From Saprospiraceae bacterium (GTDB taxonomy: Bacteria; Bacteroidota; Bacteroidia; Chitinophagales; Saprospiraceae), in the NCBI GenBank assembly GCA_015490175.1, contig WFYJ01000214.1:1-41525 (forward strand): a DNA stretch of 41,525 bases, given 5' to 3'. Positions 40,971 through 41,525 of this stretch are shown here, piece by piece. A program made the translations under genes and the position numbers. The notes beneath the pieces were generated by a model. The model was not told the DNA's origin. It was given only the letters and a program-made list of their open reading frames with translations, and searched no databases. Position 1 is the first letter of the stretch. Each line of letters begins with the position of its first letter.

Positions 40971-41525
40971 ATGAAAAACCGCGAAGAAATGACGCGCATA
41001 CACCCGCTTTCGCAAAACCTGTGGCTCTGCCTGCTGGTGCTGCTCAGCGCAGCCGCCTGCAACCTCGAACGGGAAATCGAAATCGAACTGCCGGCCCACG
41101 AGTCGGTACCGGTGGTAGAGTGCTACCTCGAGCCGGGCAAGCCCTTCACCCTGCTGCTCACCCGCTCGACCAGCTACTTCGCTCCCTTCCCGCAAGACGA
41201 TCTGGAATTCCTCACCGGCATCCTCGAAGACAGCGCCGAGGTCGTCATCCGCCACAACGGCACCACCTACGAGCTGCAAAACACCCTCGGCGCCAATCCG
41301 GCCACCTTCAAGGTGTTCAACTACTACCATCCCGCACCGGTGCCGGCCGACTACGAAGGCGACTTCGAGCTCGACATCCGCCTCAAAGACGGCCGCACCA
41401 TCCGCGCGCGCACGCGCCTGCTGCCCGTGGTGCCCATCGACAGCGTGGTGGTGGAATTTGACGGCAACGACATGGCACGCGTACTCACTTACTTCACCGA
41501 CCCACCCGACACGGAAGACTACTAC
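40971..41525 (+). CDS. DUF4249 family lipoprotein, 3' end cut by the window
   Basis: The first 185 codons of a gene that runs past the right edge with no stop. Seen: hydrophobic signal with lipobox AAAC (Cys30), then the DUF4249 start pattern NLEREIEIELPAHE, VVECYLEPGKPFTLLLTRSTSYF and the beta-rich repeats VVIRHNGTTYELQN and YEGDFELDIRLKDGRTI. In many Bacteroidota this lipoprotein is encoded directly behind a TonB-dependent receptor and probably acts with it at the outer membrane. It begins seven bases after the receptor stop, so the two form an operon. An internal ATG at 40989 is a possible start that gives a shorter n-region. Confidence 0.85.
   Translation, partial: MKNREEMTRIHPLSQNLWLCLLVLLSAAACNLEREIEIELPAHESVPVVECYLEPGKPFTLLLTRSTSYFAPFPQDDLEFLTGILEDSAEVVIRHNGTTYELQNTLGANPATFKVFNYYHPAPVPADYEGDFELDIRLKDGRTIRARTRLLPVVPIDSVVVEFDGNDMARVLTYFTDPPDTEDYY

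Overview
The window looks like the chromosome of a GC-rich member of the Bacteroidota, most plausibly a Saprospiria-type environmental bacterium. The phylum call rests on several features: type IX secretion (T9SS) C-terminal sorting domains of both type A and type B, a SusC/FecA-style TonB-dependent receptor followed by a DUF4249 lipoprotein, and -7 promoter boxes of the TAnnTTTG type. The placement below phylum level is inference.

Layout. 1-423 is AT-rich with no gene. 424-7670 holds housekeeping and lipid genes: a long-chain acyl-CoA ligase, a YbaB/EbfC nucleoid protein, a LamG-domain T9SS cargo protein, a soluble histidine kinase, a lysoplasmalogenase-like membrane protein, a PlsC-type acyltransferase and a CxxCH-bearing T9SS cargo protein. 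7692-16613 (minus strand) is an exported-protease region: two paralogous giant reprolysin-like metalloproteases flank a lipoprotein-type RidA protein, and two small lipoproteins follow the second protease. 16852-19531 carries tatA, a 2-oxoglutarate/Fe(II) oxygenase-like gene, and a plus-strand two-gene unit (Cys-rich secreted peptide plus lipoprotein) closed by a strong terminator.

19702-33000 is a complete-looking Wzx/Wzy-type exopolysaccharide (EPS) operon on the minus strand. In transcription order it encodes a Wza-like export lipoprotein, a Wzc-like chain-length/ATPase protein, a flippase, a GT4 glycosyltransferase, an O-antigen ligase/Wzy-like polymerase, an APH-fold kinase, a nucleotidyltransferase-like/thymidylate-kinase-like fusion, a hexapeptide acyltransferase, two more GT4 enzymes and a terminator. 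No initiating sugar-phosphate transferase is in the window. A sigma-54 (NtrC-type) response regulator is transcribed divergently from the operon. Candidate -24/-12 promoters face both ways around a 15-bp palindrome, so the regulator probably controls the EPS operon. The rest holds an alpha/beta-hydrolase-OsmC fusion, recJ, a TonB-dependent receptor and the start of a DUF4249 lipoprotein cut off by the window end.

Non-coding structure is the most unusual part. A 13-mer (GCCTTTCGGCAAA) occurs nine times exactly, eight on the plus strand, in both intergenic and coding DNA in several frames. Two intergenic elements with about 29-bp terminal inverted repeats (17251-17479 and 38140-38555) and a related end-less copy inside the EPS operon (29741-29900) form a mosaic repeat family. 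There are also three tandem mini-hairpins before ridA and a 22-bp palindrome over the tatA promoter. I saw no rRNA, tRNA, CRISPR array, integrase or transposase.
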